DNA from: an uncultured Kiritimatiellota bacterium
Lineage (GTDB): Bacteria; Verrucomicrobiota; Kiritimatiellia; RFP12; UBA1067
Direction of reading: 5' to 3'
Assembly: GCA_934667425.1 (NCBI GenBank)
Contig: CAKULV010000077.1
Coordinates: 1-8,959, forward strand
DNA: 8,959 nucleotides
In this document: piece by piece, positions 1 through 7,286 of the stretch
Layout of the letters: the number at the start of each line of letters is the position of its first letter
How positions within the stretch are numbered: position 1 is the stretch's first letter
Notes under the pieces: model-generated
The model's input: the letters and a program-made list of their open reading frames with translations, nothing else
Databases searched by the model: none
Told to the model about the DNA's origin: nothing
Position numbers and translations under genes: made by a program

Positions 1-657
1 TACCGTGAACGTTCTGACGGGCGGTTCGGGAACACGTCGTTCTTCATAGACCGTGAAGGCGATGTTATCGCCGTGTACGACAAGGTGTATCCGACGCCAG
101 CCGAAATAGAGTGGAAGGAGTTTCCGATCGTGCCGGGCGAAAAGCCGGTCGTCGTGGACACGGACTTCGGGCGCGTCGGCTTCGCGACCTGCTTCGACCT
201 CAACTTCCGCGACCTCATAGAGGCGTATGCCCGCGAGAAGCCAGACGTCATCTGCTTCCAGAGCGCCTACGACGGCGATTTCTGGCGCCGGGTGTGGAGC
301 TACACGTGCCGGGCCTATCTGGTCAGCTGCACCGTGGGCAATCTCGCGAAGGAAGTCGACGGGCCTTCGGGCGAGGTGTTGATGCACAGCCACAACTACT
401 TCTTCACATCGACGACGAAGATCAACACCAACTGCCGAGTCATCCACCTCGACGACAACTGGGGCGGCATCCAGAAGACCATCGACAAGTACGGCGACCG
501 CTTCGAGATGCGCAATCCCGGCGCCGTAGGGGCCGTCACGATCCTCTCGAACGACCCGGCGAAGCCCATCGACGAGATCGTCAGGGAGTTTGGCCTGATC
601 CTCTGGGACGAGTACTATGCAAGGAGCGTGCGCCTTCGCGGCGGCCCGGTGGAGTGA
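1..657 (+). CDS. Carbon-nitrogen hydrolase (nitrilase superfamily), 5' end outside window
   Basis: Amidase/nitrilase-fold hydrolase, likely cytosolic, cleaving a C-N bond of an amide. The frame is open from base 1, so the start lies upstream; the GTG at 73 is internal. Two residues of the Glu-Lys-Cys catalytic triad are visible: Lys in YDKVYPTPAE (codon 82-84) and the nucleophilic Cys in GFATCFDLNFRD (codon 190-192). The catalytic Glu should lie upstream of the window. PDVICFQSAYDGDFWRRVW follows the nucleophile as expected for the family. The frame ends at TGA 655-657. The next gene starts 34 nt later on the same strand, so the two are probably co-transcribed. The substrate cannot be deduced; membership of the superfamily is secure, the subfamily is not. 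Confidence 0.88.
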   Translation, partial: YRERSDGRFGNTSFFIDREGDVIAVYDKVYPTPAEIEWKEFPIVPGEKPVVVDTDFGRVGFATCFDLNFRDLIEAYAREKPDVICFQSAYDGDFWRRVWSYTCRAYLVSCTVGNLAKEVDGPSGEVLMHSHNYFFTSTTKINTNCRVIHLDDNWGGIQKTIDKYGDRFEMRNPGAVGAVTILSNDPAKPIDEIVREFGLILWDEYYARSVRLRGGPVE

Positions 658-674
658 TTTTGCGCATCAGTCAG

Positions 675-682
675 AAAGGGGG
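675..682 (+). promoter_or_regulatory. Ribosome binding site of the DUF5009-type gene
   Basis: AAAGGGGG lies 9 nt upstream of the ATG at 692. It is a good Shine-Dalgarno sequence and supports that start, which also directly precedes the conserved LDALRGFDMF segment. Confidence 0.7.
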
Positions 683-691
683 CGATAAGAG

Positions 692-1801
692 ATGAAAAAG
701 GAATCAACGGAGAAGGGTGCGCGGTTGCTGTCGCTTGACGCCCTGCGCGGCTTCGACATGTTCTTCATCATGGGCGGCGGACCGCTCATGATTGCCATAT
801 GTGCGGCGCTCGGTGCGCCAGACTGCGCGTTTGCGCGGCAGTTCCGCCACGTCCCGTGGGAGGGATTTGCGTTCGAGGACATGATATTCCCGCTTTTCCT
901 GTTCATCGCCGGCGTAAGCTTCCCGTTCTCAATGGCGAAGCGGCTTGCGCAGGGGGCGACGAAGGCCGCGCTCGCGTGGCACGCGGTGCGCCGCGGGCTG
1001 ACGCTGATCTTCCTCGGCCTCGTCTACAACGAGTTCCTCAAGCTCGACCTCGCCCACGTGCGCATCTTCGGCGTCCTGCAGCTCATCGGCCTGGCGTGGA
1101 TGGTCGCCGCGCTCCTGTACCTCTCGTTCGGGCGCACGGCGCGGGCCGGGATCGCCGTCGCGCTGCTGCTCGGCTCGTGGCTGCTCTTCCGCTTCGTCGG
1201 TGCGCCGGACTTCCCGGACGCCGCGCCGTTCTCGCCCGAGGGCAACCTCGGCTGCTGGATCGACCGCACGCTCTTCGGCAGCCACATCTACACGCCGCTC
1301 TTCGACCCGGAGGGGACTGCCGGGATCCTGCCGAGCATCGTCACGCCGATGCTCGGGATGTTCGCCGGCGAGCTTCTGCGAGGGCCGCTCTCCGGCGTGC
1401 GGAAGACCCTGGTCCTTCTCGCCTCCGCCGCGCTGATGGTCGGCGCGGGCCTCCTGATGTCGCTGTCGGTCCCGGTCGTCAAGGCCCTCTGGTCAAGCTC
1501 GTTCGTCCTTGTCGCGGGCGGATGCTCTGCGGCGCTTCTCGCGCTCTTCTACTTCGTCATCGACGTGAAGGGCTGGCGGCGCTGGACGTTCTTCTTCCGC
1601 GTCATCGGGATGAACGCGATCACGATATACCTGGTGCAGCGCATCGTCGGGCTTCACAATGCGTCCAAGTTCCTCTTCGGCGGCGCGGCTTCGCTCCTGC
1701 CGGGGGCGTGGCAGGCGGTCGGGGCGAATGTCGCCTATGTCGCGACATGCTGGCTTTTCCTCTATATCCTCTACCGGAAGAATGTCTTTCTAAAGGTTTA
1801 G
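692..1801 (+). CDS. Transmembrane acyltransferase, DUF5009 / heparan-alpha-glucosaminide N-acetyltransferase-like
   Basis: A polytopic inner-membrane protein of 369 aa, the usual size for bacterial COG4299/NagX-type homologues of human HGSNAT. These move an acetyl group from cytoplasmic acetyl-CoA across the membrane onto an amino sugar. Family marks are LLSLDALRGFDMFF at residues 12-25, then RHVPWEGFAFEDMIFPLFLF at about 52-71. His53 lines up with the active-site His of the HGSNAT motif KHASWNG. RIFGVLQLIGLAW and the late FVIDVKGW and GMNAITIYL segments follow. About ten hydrophobic helices can be seen, ending in a short basic tail. It lies between a C-N hydrolase and a PIG-L deacetylase, and the deacetylase begins 15 nt after its TAG stop. 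The chemistry is inferred from the family; the acceptor sugar is unknown. Confidence 0.85.
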   Translation: MKKESTEKGARLLSLDALRGFDMFFIMGGGPLMIAICAALGAPDCAFARQFRHVPWEGFAFEDMIFPLFLFIAGVSFPFSMAKRLAQGATKAALAWHAVRRGLTLIFLGLVYNEFLKLDLAHVRIFGVLQLIGLAWMVAALLYLSFGRTARAGIAVALLLGSWLLFRFVGAPDFPDAAPFSPEGNLGCWIDRTLFGSHIYTPLFDPEGTAGILPSIVTPMLGMFAGELLRGPLSGVRKTLVLLASAALMVGAGLLMSLSVPVVKALWSSSFVLVAGGCSAALLALFYFVIDVKGWRRWTFFFRVIGMNAITIYLVQRIVGLHNASKFLFGGAASLLPGAWQAVGANVAYVATCWLFLYILYRKNVFLKV

Positions 1802-1843
1802 GAAAGGACACTGAAGATGAATGAAAGGACACTGAAGATGAAT
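1802..1843 (+). repeat. Perfect 21-bp tandem duplication containing RBS and start codon
   Basis: Copy 1 (1802-1822) and copy 2 (1823-1843) are identical, each beginning GAAAGGACACTG and ending GATGAAT. Each carries an AAAGGA Shine-Dalgarno 8 nt before an ATG (1817 and 1838). Since 21 is a multiple of three, both starts are in one frame and the longer product gains seven residues (MNERTLK). One copy alone would be a complete translation start, so the duplication is probably a slippage event. Confidence 0.95.
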
Positions 1844-2605
1844 CTGTCGCGCAAGGGTTTTCTTCTGGGGGCGGCCGCCGCTGGAACGGCTTCCGTCGGT
1901 TTCGGGAATGGCGGATCGGATGCCTCTCGGGAGGCGGTGGTGTACGTCTCGTGCCACCCGGACGACCTGGCCGGCTCGGTCGGCACGGTCATGCGCCTGG
2001 CCGAGGCCTATGACGTGCATGTCTTCGAGTACACGCACGGCGAGCGCGGTCTTGGCGAGGCTAAATATCTCGACGGCTCCTGCCGGAAGCTGCGCACGGC
2101 GGAGGACGAGGCGGTCTGCCGCGCGATCGGCGTGCCGCTGCACTGGTTCGACGAGATCGACGGCGAGGCGTATGCGAGCCGCGAGACGTGCGAGAAGATG
2201 GCGGCGGCGTTCCGCCGGCTGAAGCCGCGCGCGATCATCGTCCATTCGCTCATCGAGACGCACCTCGACCACATGATGAGCGCGGCGGCGGCCCTAAAGG
2301 CCGCGCAGCTCGCGGGAATCAAGCCCGAGGTCTACTTCCAGGAGCAGGACATCCAGAGCCGGGCCTTCCAGCCGCGCTACTACGTGGACGTCACGGCGCT
2401 CACCGAGCGCCGCCGGGAGGTCATCTCGCTCTGGGCCTGCCAGAACGGGCCGCAGATCGCCGCGCGCAAGATCGCGACGAGCCGGACGAATGCCCTGCGC
2501 ATCTGGGGCAATGACGGACGCTGCGCCGAGGTCTTCGGCGTCTTCCCGGGGACTGTCCCGCCCGGGCGCGGCATCTTCGACACGATGTCTGGCGTAGGCG
2601 TATGA
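1817..2605 (+). CDS. PIG-L/LmbE-family deacetylase with Tat-like leader
   Basis: A zinc-dependent N-deacetylase of the PIG-L family (GlcNAc-PI deacetylase, MshB and BshB type), acting on N-acetylated sugars or similar amides. In 262-aa numbering, the metal site is visible as CHPDD (46-50; His47, Asp50) and ETHLDH (147-152; His149, Asp151, His152). The leader LSRKGFLLGAAAAG (10-23) resembles a twin-arginine signal with RK instead of RR, so export is likely but the pathway is uncertain. Two starts with equal ribosome binding sites exist (1817 and 1838). The second gives MNLSRKGFLL and is probably ancestral. It follows the acyltransferase by 15 nt, so a deacetylation/re-acetylation pair acting on an amino sugar is plausible. 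The 3' end is overlapped antisense by the run-on mcrC frame. Confidence 0.87.
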   Translation: MNERTLKMNLSRKGFLLGAAAAGTASVGFGNGGSDASREAVVYVSCHPDDLAGSVGTVMRLAEAYDVHVFEYTHGERGLGEAKYLDGSCRKLRTAEDEAVCRAIGVPLHWFDEIDGEAYASRETCEKMAAAFRRLKPRAIIVHSLIETHLDHMMSAAAALKAAQLAGIKPEVYFQEQDIQSRAFQPRYYVDVTALTERRREVISLWACQNGPQIAARKIATSRTNALRIWGNDGRCAEVFGVFPGTVPPGRGIFDTMSGVGV

Positions 2606-4325
2606 GCCTTTCCGTGGCGGCGATGGCCTCCCGGACATCGTCTGACACGGGTGATGCGCACTTGTTGCAACCGACTGATGGTGTTCGCAAACTGTCGCTC
2701 ACACGTCCACCCAGTTCACGATGCGCCAGAGCCAGTGGACGCCCGTTCCGCCCGTCGGTACGGCGGCAGAACTCCGCACGGACGGCCTCGCGCCAAGCCC
2801 TGCGCTTTTCGGGACAGTTCCGCGCGTACAGCGACAGCACGTAGAGGAAGTTGACGTCGTAGTGCGCCACGAGGAACGTGTCGCGGTCGAAGAGCCGGTT
2901 TTCGAACTGCCGCGACAGGAAGTCCCGCTTCGCCTTGTCCGTCGGGACGACTTCGGGGTGGTCGTAGCGGAGGTCGTCGTCGATACGTGCGCTGATGAAG
3001 AAGTTCGGAATGACGGCGTAACCCTCTGTCTCCTCGTTCCGAAGCCTCCGCACGCCCTTGTGGACTTCGACATCGTCCGCAACCTTGTCGTCCAGAAACA
3101 GGTCAAGATTCCACTGCACCACGTTCCGCGCATAGGTGAACTGCTTGTAGACGGCGTTGTCCCCGATGCCCGTCCGGCGCTTGTAGTACTTGCTGTCGCC
3201 GATGTAGAAGACATCGTGCGCCGCGCCCCGTTCGCCATCGACGCACTCCAGCGCGGGATAGCGGTAGAGGTGATCGACGCGCTTGCCGTCGTCCTGCTCC
3301 TTGAGGCCGTCCGGCACATCCCGGTCGCCGATCAGTTCGTCGATCATCGCCTCGAAGACGATCTGGAAGTCCTTGGCCAGGAGATATTCCTGATGTGCGC
3401 CGCTGATGCGGATCGCATGATGGTGCGCGAAGAACGAATAGCAGAGATCCCACAGCCGGAGCGCCCGGTCGGAGAAGTATCTGTTTCGGATCTGCTTCAG
3501 GCGAATGGCGCCGTAGCCGTTCAGGTAGCGCCTGAACAGGATGTGCGGCAGGACGGCAAAGCCGGGATTCTCCAGTTTCTCGAACCCGTACTCCGATTGG
3601 ACATGCGCGAGAATCGAATAGAAGACCGTGAACAGCTCCTCGTCGAAGTCGATCTCGCTCGTGCGTGTGACCGGTTTCGTGTAGAGCGGCCCGGCTTTCG
3701 TGTGAAGCATCGGCGAGCGAATGACCGTCCGCGTCCAGTTGACCTTCCCCGCACCCGCCGTGCGCTCGCGCAGGACACGGAGGAAGAAGTCCGCGTTCTC
3801 CCGCTGGAACGCGCGCAGCGCAAGGATCACGTCCAGCAGGGTGTGGCTCTTCCTGAAAGCGCCGCGCCCCATGGCCGGGACGAGTCTGCGGTGGATGCCG
3901 CGCCGCTTGCGTGCGCCGTCCGCCGAATCGTCGCGTACGACGTTCTTCCAGTATAGATTGATCGCCCGGTAGATCCACACGGCGAACTCGCGCAGAAACC
4001 GCCGCTGCTCTGACGAGAGGCGCGGCGTCCCGTCCGGCCGCCGCGCCTCGGGATCAACGATCTCCTCTGGACGAAACCCCGCGAATGAGACACGTTTTTC
4101 CGCATCGCGCTCCACGAACACGCGCTCTTCCGTCTTGCCGTCGATTTCAATGTCCTCCAGCAGCACGCGCGGCAGGATGAGGACACATCGCCCGTTCCGT
4201 TCGTTGTAGAAGTAGTCGACGTAGTCGAATGTGACGAGGCCGTCGGGATCGGCCGAGACGCCCTCCCAGCAGTCGTCCTCGACTGCCGCGAGCGGATAGC
4301 GGTGTTGCTCGAAGAGGATGTGCAT
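2421..4325 (-). CDS. McrC-like / LlaJI-type restriction endonuclease subunit, abnormal C-terminus
   Basis: The nuclease subunit of a McrBC-type restriction complex, closest to the LlaJI R2 family. The ATG at 4323-4325 lies 2 nt after the mcrB stop. Family marks are KVNWTRTVIRSPM (194-206), EQDDGKRVDHLYRYPALE (343-360) and YIGDSKYYK (374-382). The PD-(D/E)xK core is read as Asp351, Asp377-x-Lys379 and Gln395 in YKQFTYARNVVQWN. RQFENRLFDRDTFLVAHYDVNFLYVLSLYARN then matches the normal late part of the family. After about residue 519 (EAVRAEF, near 2769) the expected end disappears. A Cys- and Arg-rich tail runs to TGA at 2421, its last 60 or so residues antisense to the deacetylase gene. Another frame stops at 2699, but it looks no more family-like. 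The nuclease core appears intact; the C-terminus is probably truncated or fused. Confidence 0.82.
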   Translation of the reverse strand: MHILFEQHRYPLAAVEDDCWEGVSADPDGLVTFDYVDYFYNERNGRCVLILPRVLLEDIEIDGKTEERVFVERDAEKRVSFAGFRPEEIVDPEARRPDGTPRLSSEQRRFLREFAVWIYRAINLYWKNVVRDDSADGARKRRGIHRRLVPAMGRGAFRKSHTLLDVILALRAFQRENADFFLRVLRERTAGAGKVNWTRTVIRSPMLHTKAGPLYTKPVTRTSEIDFDEELFTVFYSILAHVQSEYGFEKLENPGFAVLPHILFRRYLNGYGAIRLKQIRNRYFSDRALRLWDLCYSFFAHHHAIRISGAHQEYLLAKDFQIVFEAMIDELIGDRDVPDGLKEQDDGKRVDHLYRYPALECVDGERGAAHDVFYIGDSKYYKRRTGIGDNAVYKQFTYARNVVQWNLDLFLDDKVADDVEVHKGVRRLRNEETEGYAVIPNFFISARIDDDLRYDHPEVVPTDKAKRDFLSRQFENRLFDRDTFLVAHYDVNFLYVLSLYARNCPEKRRAWREAVRAEFCRRTDGRNGRPLALAHRELGGRVSDSLRTPSVGCNKCASPVSDDVREAIAATERLIRLRQTSCRRCRARAGQSPGRRRRPRRSVRHCPRCAGHSSGSSRSCARRSAARSGRPRAR

Positions 4326-4327
4326 CG

Positions 4328-6130
4328 TTACGCCGACGTGCCGGATGGCGATGGAGCGTGTTCGACCTTCAACGCCTTGAGAAGCTGGGCGACGTGCGCC
4401 GTATGCGCTTTGCCATCGTCGTCGAAGAAGTCGCGGAACGTGAAGCGCCCCTCGCCGTTCTTGAGGAAGTCGCACTCCGGCTCGTCGGCGCAGTCCTTGA
4501 GTACGCCGTTCAACAGGAAGAACATCACCTTGTTGACGAACGTCTCGGCGTCTACGGTCTTGTCCTTTGCGCGGACGAAGAAGTAGCCGAGCTGCTTGTC
4601 CTCCGAGCGCGTCAGGCGCAGCACCACCTGGTTGACCTTCTGAAGGAAGTCCCACCAGGAGTACCGCTCATCGCCGACGGCAATCGCCCAACCTTCTTTT
4701 GGATGATCCTTGATTGGATAATACCGCCAGTCCCAGCGGCGCTTGAACGCGCTGTCCATCGGGAAGAGCGACTGGTCGGACGTGTTCATCGTCGCCCAGA
4801 TGTAGAGGTTCTTGGGGAGAAGCAGGATCTCGCCCTTGAATACCCGTTCCAGTTTTTCCGCAACGGCGGGAGGGACGCGCTTCTGCGCGTCCGCCTTGTT
4901 CACGCCCCTGAGTGCCTCGGCGAGATAACGATGCAGGTCATCGTCCGCCGCGATCTCGTACTCCGAAAACCCCTCGTCGTTTCGGTCGAGGAGCTGGAAG
5001 AGGTCGCCGAAAGCCTTGGCGCAGTCGCCGCGTTTGATTTCCTCGATAACAAGCATCACGGGCGCGACCGTCCCGTCGTCATCGGGCGCGGCCATCCGCC
5101 GCCACGCCTGCACATACGCCTTCGTGAACGCCTGCGGCACGAACTCGTAGGAGATCTGCCGTTCCGTCAGTAGCTGTGCGTCGCCCTTCGTGACCTTCTT
5201 GATCTCGTCCCCATCGATCCGCGAGCGCGGCACGTCCAGCATCTTCGGCTTGTACGCGCCGACGAACGACGCATAGTCGCTGTCTGGGTGGAACGTCGTC
5301 CTCACGACGTCTTCCGGCGGCAGCTGCGAAGCGACGTCGTTCACACCCTTCGACGTCCCCGTCCCCGGCGCACCGTAGGAGATGAGATGGAGGGGATGTG
5401 CGGTAAGAGGAGAGATCGGTGATTTCCTGTTCTCAAACAACTTCTTGATGATCACAGATGACAAGGGCATCGCTTTGGGCGACAATGGAGGCTTGCCTTT
5501 TTCTACAAGGCTCTTTATGGATGAATCAGAAGGGAAGACGCTTTGAATCAAAGGCGAAGAATAATGTTTCTGCGCGAACATTCTCAAATATGTGCATATG
5601 GTATCTTCACTTTGAAATCCGTTCCACTTTCGCGCCAGCCAAATAAACAATGCGGCCTGTTGTTCTCCTGTCGGGATATATGACGGCAAGTTGTCATATC
5701 CTGTCTTTTCAGCTTCGCGATAAACCGACACGCTTCCAGCCTTGGCGATGAGCAGCGGAAGCCAGCCGCTTCTTTTGGGATAGAAGCACGGACTTTCTGT
5801 TGTCTGTGAAATGTAGACCTGGCCGGCGGAATAGAAGTTTGACCCAGTTCCGCAATCTCCGGAATGACTCTTCAGGGGGACATAAAACGCCGGCGAGTAT
5901 TCGCTTGGGGAAATTGCTACAACATCGCAAACGCACTCGCTAAAGACGTGTCTATCGGCAGTGACTGTTGTGTCACAAGTCGGCTTGCCAGTCCGTTTCA
6001 CGAATGCGTCCATCGCCAAAAAATAGCGAATGGCACTGACTCTCTGTGTTGCGCCTTGTTGTGTCGGGTCTTCTGACAGAGTTGCCAATTTTGCATACGC
6101 CGACAAAACCAATTCCTGCGATAGATACAT
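4328..6130 (-). CDS. McrB-like AAA+ restriction ATPase/GTPase with mutated Walker A
   Basis: The NTP-driven DNA translocase subunit of a McrBC/LlaJI-type restriction system, working with the downstream nuclease. It has 600 aa. Residues 1 to about 245 form a variable N-terminal domain, presumably DNA recognition. The AAA+ core is Walker A-like GAPGTGTS (253-260), Walker B MLVIEE (359-364), sensor-like MNTSDQS (448-454) and SAFKRRWDW (460-468). The MNTSD motif and RGDCAKAFGDLFQLLDR are McrB signatures. The normal Walker A lysine is Thr259 (codon ACG at 5354-5356), which should abolish nucleotide hydrolysis. AGGGGG lies about 7 nt before the ATG (6128-6130), and the methyltransferase stop is 3 nt upstream. 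The N-terminal half is AT-richer (about 43% G+C in 5521-5640) than the C-terminal half (65% in 4441-4500). Confidence 0.86.
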   Translation of the reverse strand: MYLSQELVLSAYAKLATLSEDPTQQGATQRVSAIRYFLAMDAFVKRTGKPTCDTTVTADRHVFSECVCDVVAISPSEYSPAFYVPLKSHSGDCGTGSNFYSAGQVYISQTTESPCFYPKRSGWLPLLIAKAGSVSVYREAEKTGYDNLPSYIPTGEQQAALFIWLARKWNGFQSEDTICTYLRMFAQKHYSSPLIQSVFPSDSSIKSLVEKGKPPLSPKAMPLSSVIIKKLFENRKSPISPLTAHPLHLISYGAPGTGTSKGVNDVASQLPPEDVVRTTFHPDSDYASFVGAYKPKMLDVPRSRIDGDEIKKVTKGDAQLLTERQISYEFVPQAFTKAYVQAWRRMAAPDDDGTVAPVMLVIEEIKRGDCAKAFGDLFQLLDRNDEGFSEYEIAADDDLHRYLAEALRGVNKADAQKRVPPAVAEKLERVFKGEILLLPKNLYIWATMNTSDQSLFPMDSAFKRRWDWRYYPIKDHPKEGWAIAVGDERYSWWDFLQKVNQVVLRLTRSEDKQLGYFFVRAKDKTVDAETFVNKVMFFLLNGVLKDCADEPECDFLKNGEGRFTFRDFFDDDGKAHTAHVAQLLKALKVEHAPSPSGTSA

Positions 6131-6133
6131 GCT

Positions 6134-7158
6134 TTACCCCCTACCGAACACCTGCTCCTTGATTGCCCTTCCAATAACCTCCGCAAGTCTGACAGGGACG
6201 GCGTTCCCTATGACCTTGTACATCGCAACCACATCTTTAGTCGTGGTGTCAATGAATACGAAGTCGTCTGGGAATGTCTAGATGCGCGCCACCTCGCGTA
6301 CGGTAAACCGTCGATTTTCCGTCGGATGGATAATCCCGCAGTTTTCTGGTTGTGCGGAAGCCGTCATTGTCCCGACGATCTCGTTCCTGCCAAATCGACG
6401 ATAAAACTTAGGTGCATGGTACTTCTTCATGTCATCGCGTATTTTCCTGAAGCGCGGCGAAAGCTCATCATACGGGATGTTCTTCCAAGAGCCGCCTTCT
6501 GGAATTGAGCGAACCATCGCAGCCGCTTGGGGAGAAAACTCCCAGTGCTTCTGATTGGGAATTTTGCGTGGAACTTTCAAGATATGAGCAAGCGTCAGTT
6601 TGGACTTGTCAGACACGACAGGAGGAAACTTAAACTTCACGCCGATGTGCTTCGCGACTGCGACGAGAATCATCCGTTCCCTCTTCTGGGGGACGCCGTA
6701 GTCGCTCGCATCTACTACCCTATAGGTCACGACATACCCAATCTTCTCCAAATCTTCGCGAATGACATCTATCAGGCTTTTGCCAGATTGATGCTTTGAG
6801 GACATCAGCCCCTTGACGTTCTCAAACACAACGACAGAAGGTTTCTTGTCCCTGACGACCCTCAGACATTCAAGATACAAATCTCCGCGCCTATCATAAA
6901 CGCTCTTCTGTTCCCGGCGTTGCTGAATGGTTGGCAGGGGAATCCCGCCGTCACGATGTCACAGGGTGGAATCTCATCTGAAGGGATCGTCCGAACATCC
7001 CTTGGGTCTATCTCTCCGAGGTTCTTACGGAAGACCGCCTGTGCGTCCTTATCAAAGTCATTGGCGAAGACCCGCCAGAACCCGGCGAGTTCGAACCCCT
7101 TGTCCATTCCTCCGCACCCAGAAAACAGGGACACTAATCTTGGCTTTGTCAGTTTCAT
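6134..7158 (-). pseudogene. C5-cytosine DNA methyltransferase, broken by a frameshift and an amber codon
   Basis: Modification gene of the restriction cluster, which would methylate cytosine-5 in the target site. From ATG 7156-7158 it reads LVSLFSGCGGMDKGFELAGF (motif I) and GFPCQPFSNAGNRR (motif IV, catalytic PCQ). One base is then missing at the A-run 6898-6900, and the frame ends early. In the next frame the protein continues with GDLYLECLRVV, FENVKGL (motif VI), QKRERMILVAV (motif VIII) and RRFTVREVARI. There TAG (6278-6280) replaces the usual Gln, followed in frame by TFPDDFVFI and YKVIGNAVPVRLAEVIG (motif X). The true terminator is TAA 6134-6136, 3 nt before mcrB. The span of 1025 nt is one short of 342 codons, matching a single deletion. 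Sequencing error is possible for one lesion, less so for both. Only one methyltransferase is present, whereas LlaJI has two. Confidence 0.9.
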
Positions 7159-7185
7159 GGTAATTGATCGCAAATTAAGCGTTGG

Positions 7186-7199
7186 AGGCAATTGTGCCT
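7186..7199. promoter_or_regulatory. Small palindrome upstream of the methyltransferase
   Basis: AGGCA-ATTG-TGCCT is a 14-bp dyad 28 bp upstream of the methyltransferase ATG. A second small hairpin, CTCGC-TTTCC-GCGAG, lies at 7205-7219. Either could be an operator or a 5' leader hairpin, since C5 methyltransferases often regulate their own promoters. No convincing ribosome binding site is visible in front of the ATG at 7158. The function is a guess from position. Confidence 0.3.
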
Positions 7200-7242
7200 G
7201 AGACCTCGCTTTCCGCGAGTTGCCTAAAGCCGCAACCTGTTT

Positions 7243-7286
7243 CCGACCTCATCCTCACTTTTTGCAAAAAGTGAGGATGAGGTCGG
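7243..7286. repeat. Perfect 44-bp palindrome
   Basis: The arms (7243-7263 and 7266-7286, starting CCGACCTCATCC and ending GGATGAGGTCGG) meet at a central TTTTTGCAAAAA with no unpaired loop except a GC step. Just outside, GCAACC (7232-7237) and GGTTGC (7285-7290) extend the complementarity with a bulge. It lies 85 bp upstream of the methyltransferase start. The T-run is inside the stem, so it does not look like a normal terminator. It could be a miniature mobile element or a recombination/extrusion site. Confidence 0.93.

Noticed and set aside
111..695. Long Arg-rich frame overlapping the C-N hydrolase
   Set aside because: Composition is typical of an out-of-frame shadow in GC-rich DNA; the hydrolase frame carries the catalytic motifs.
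2721..3956. 411-codon plus-strand open frame opposite mcrC
   Set aside because: It is the antisense shadow of the nuclease gene, whose own frame has clear LlaJI and PD-(D/E)xK motifs.
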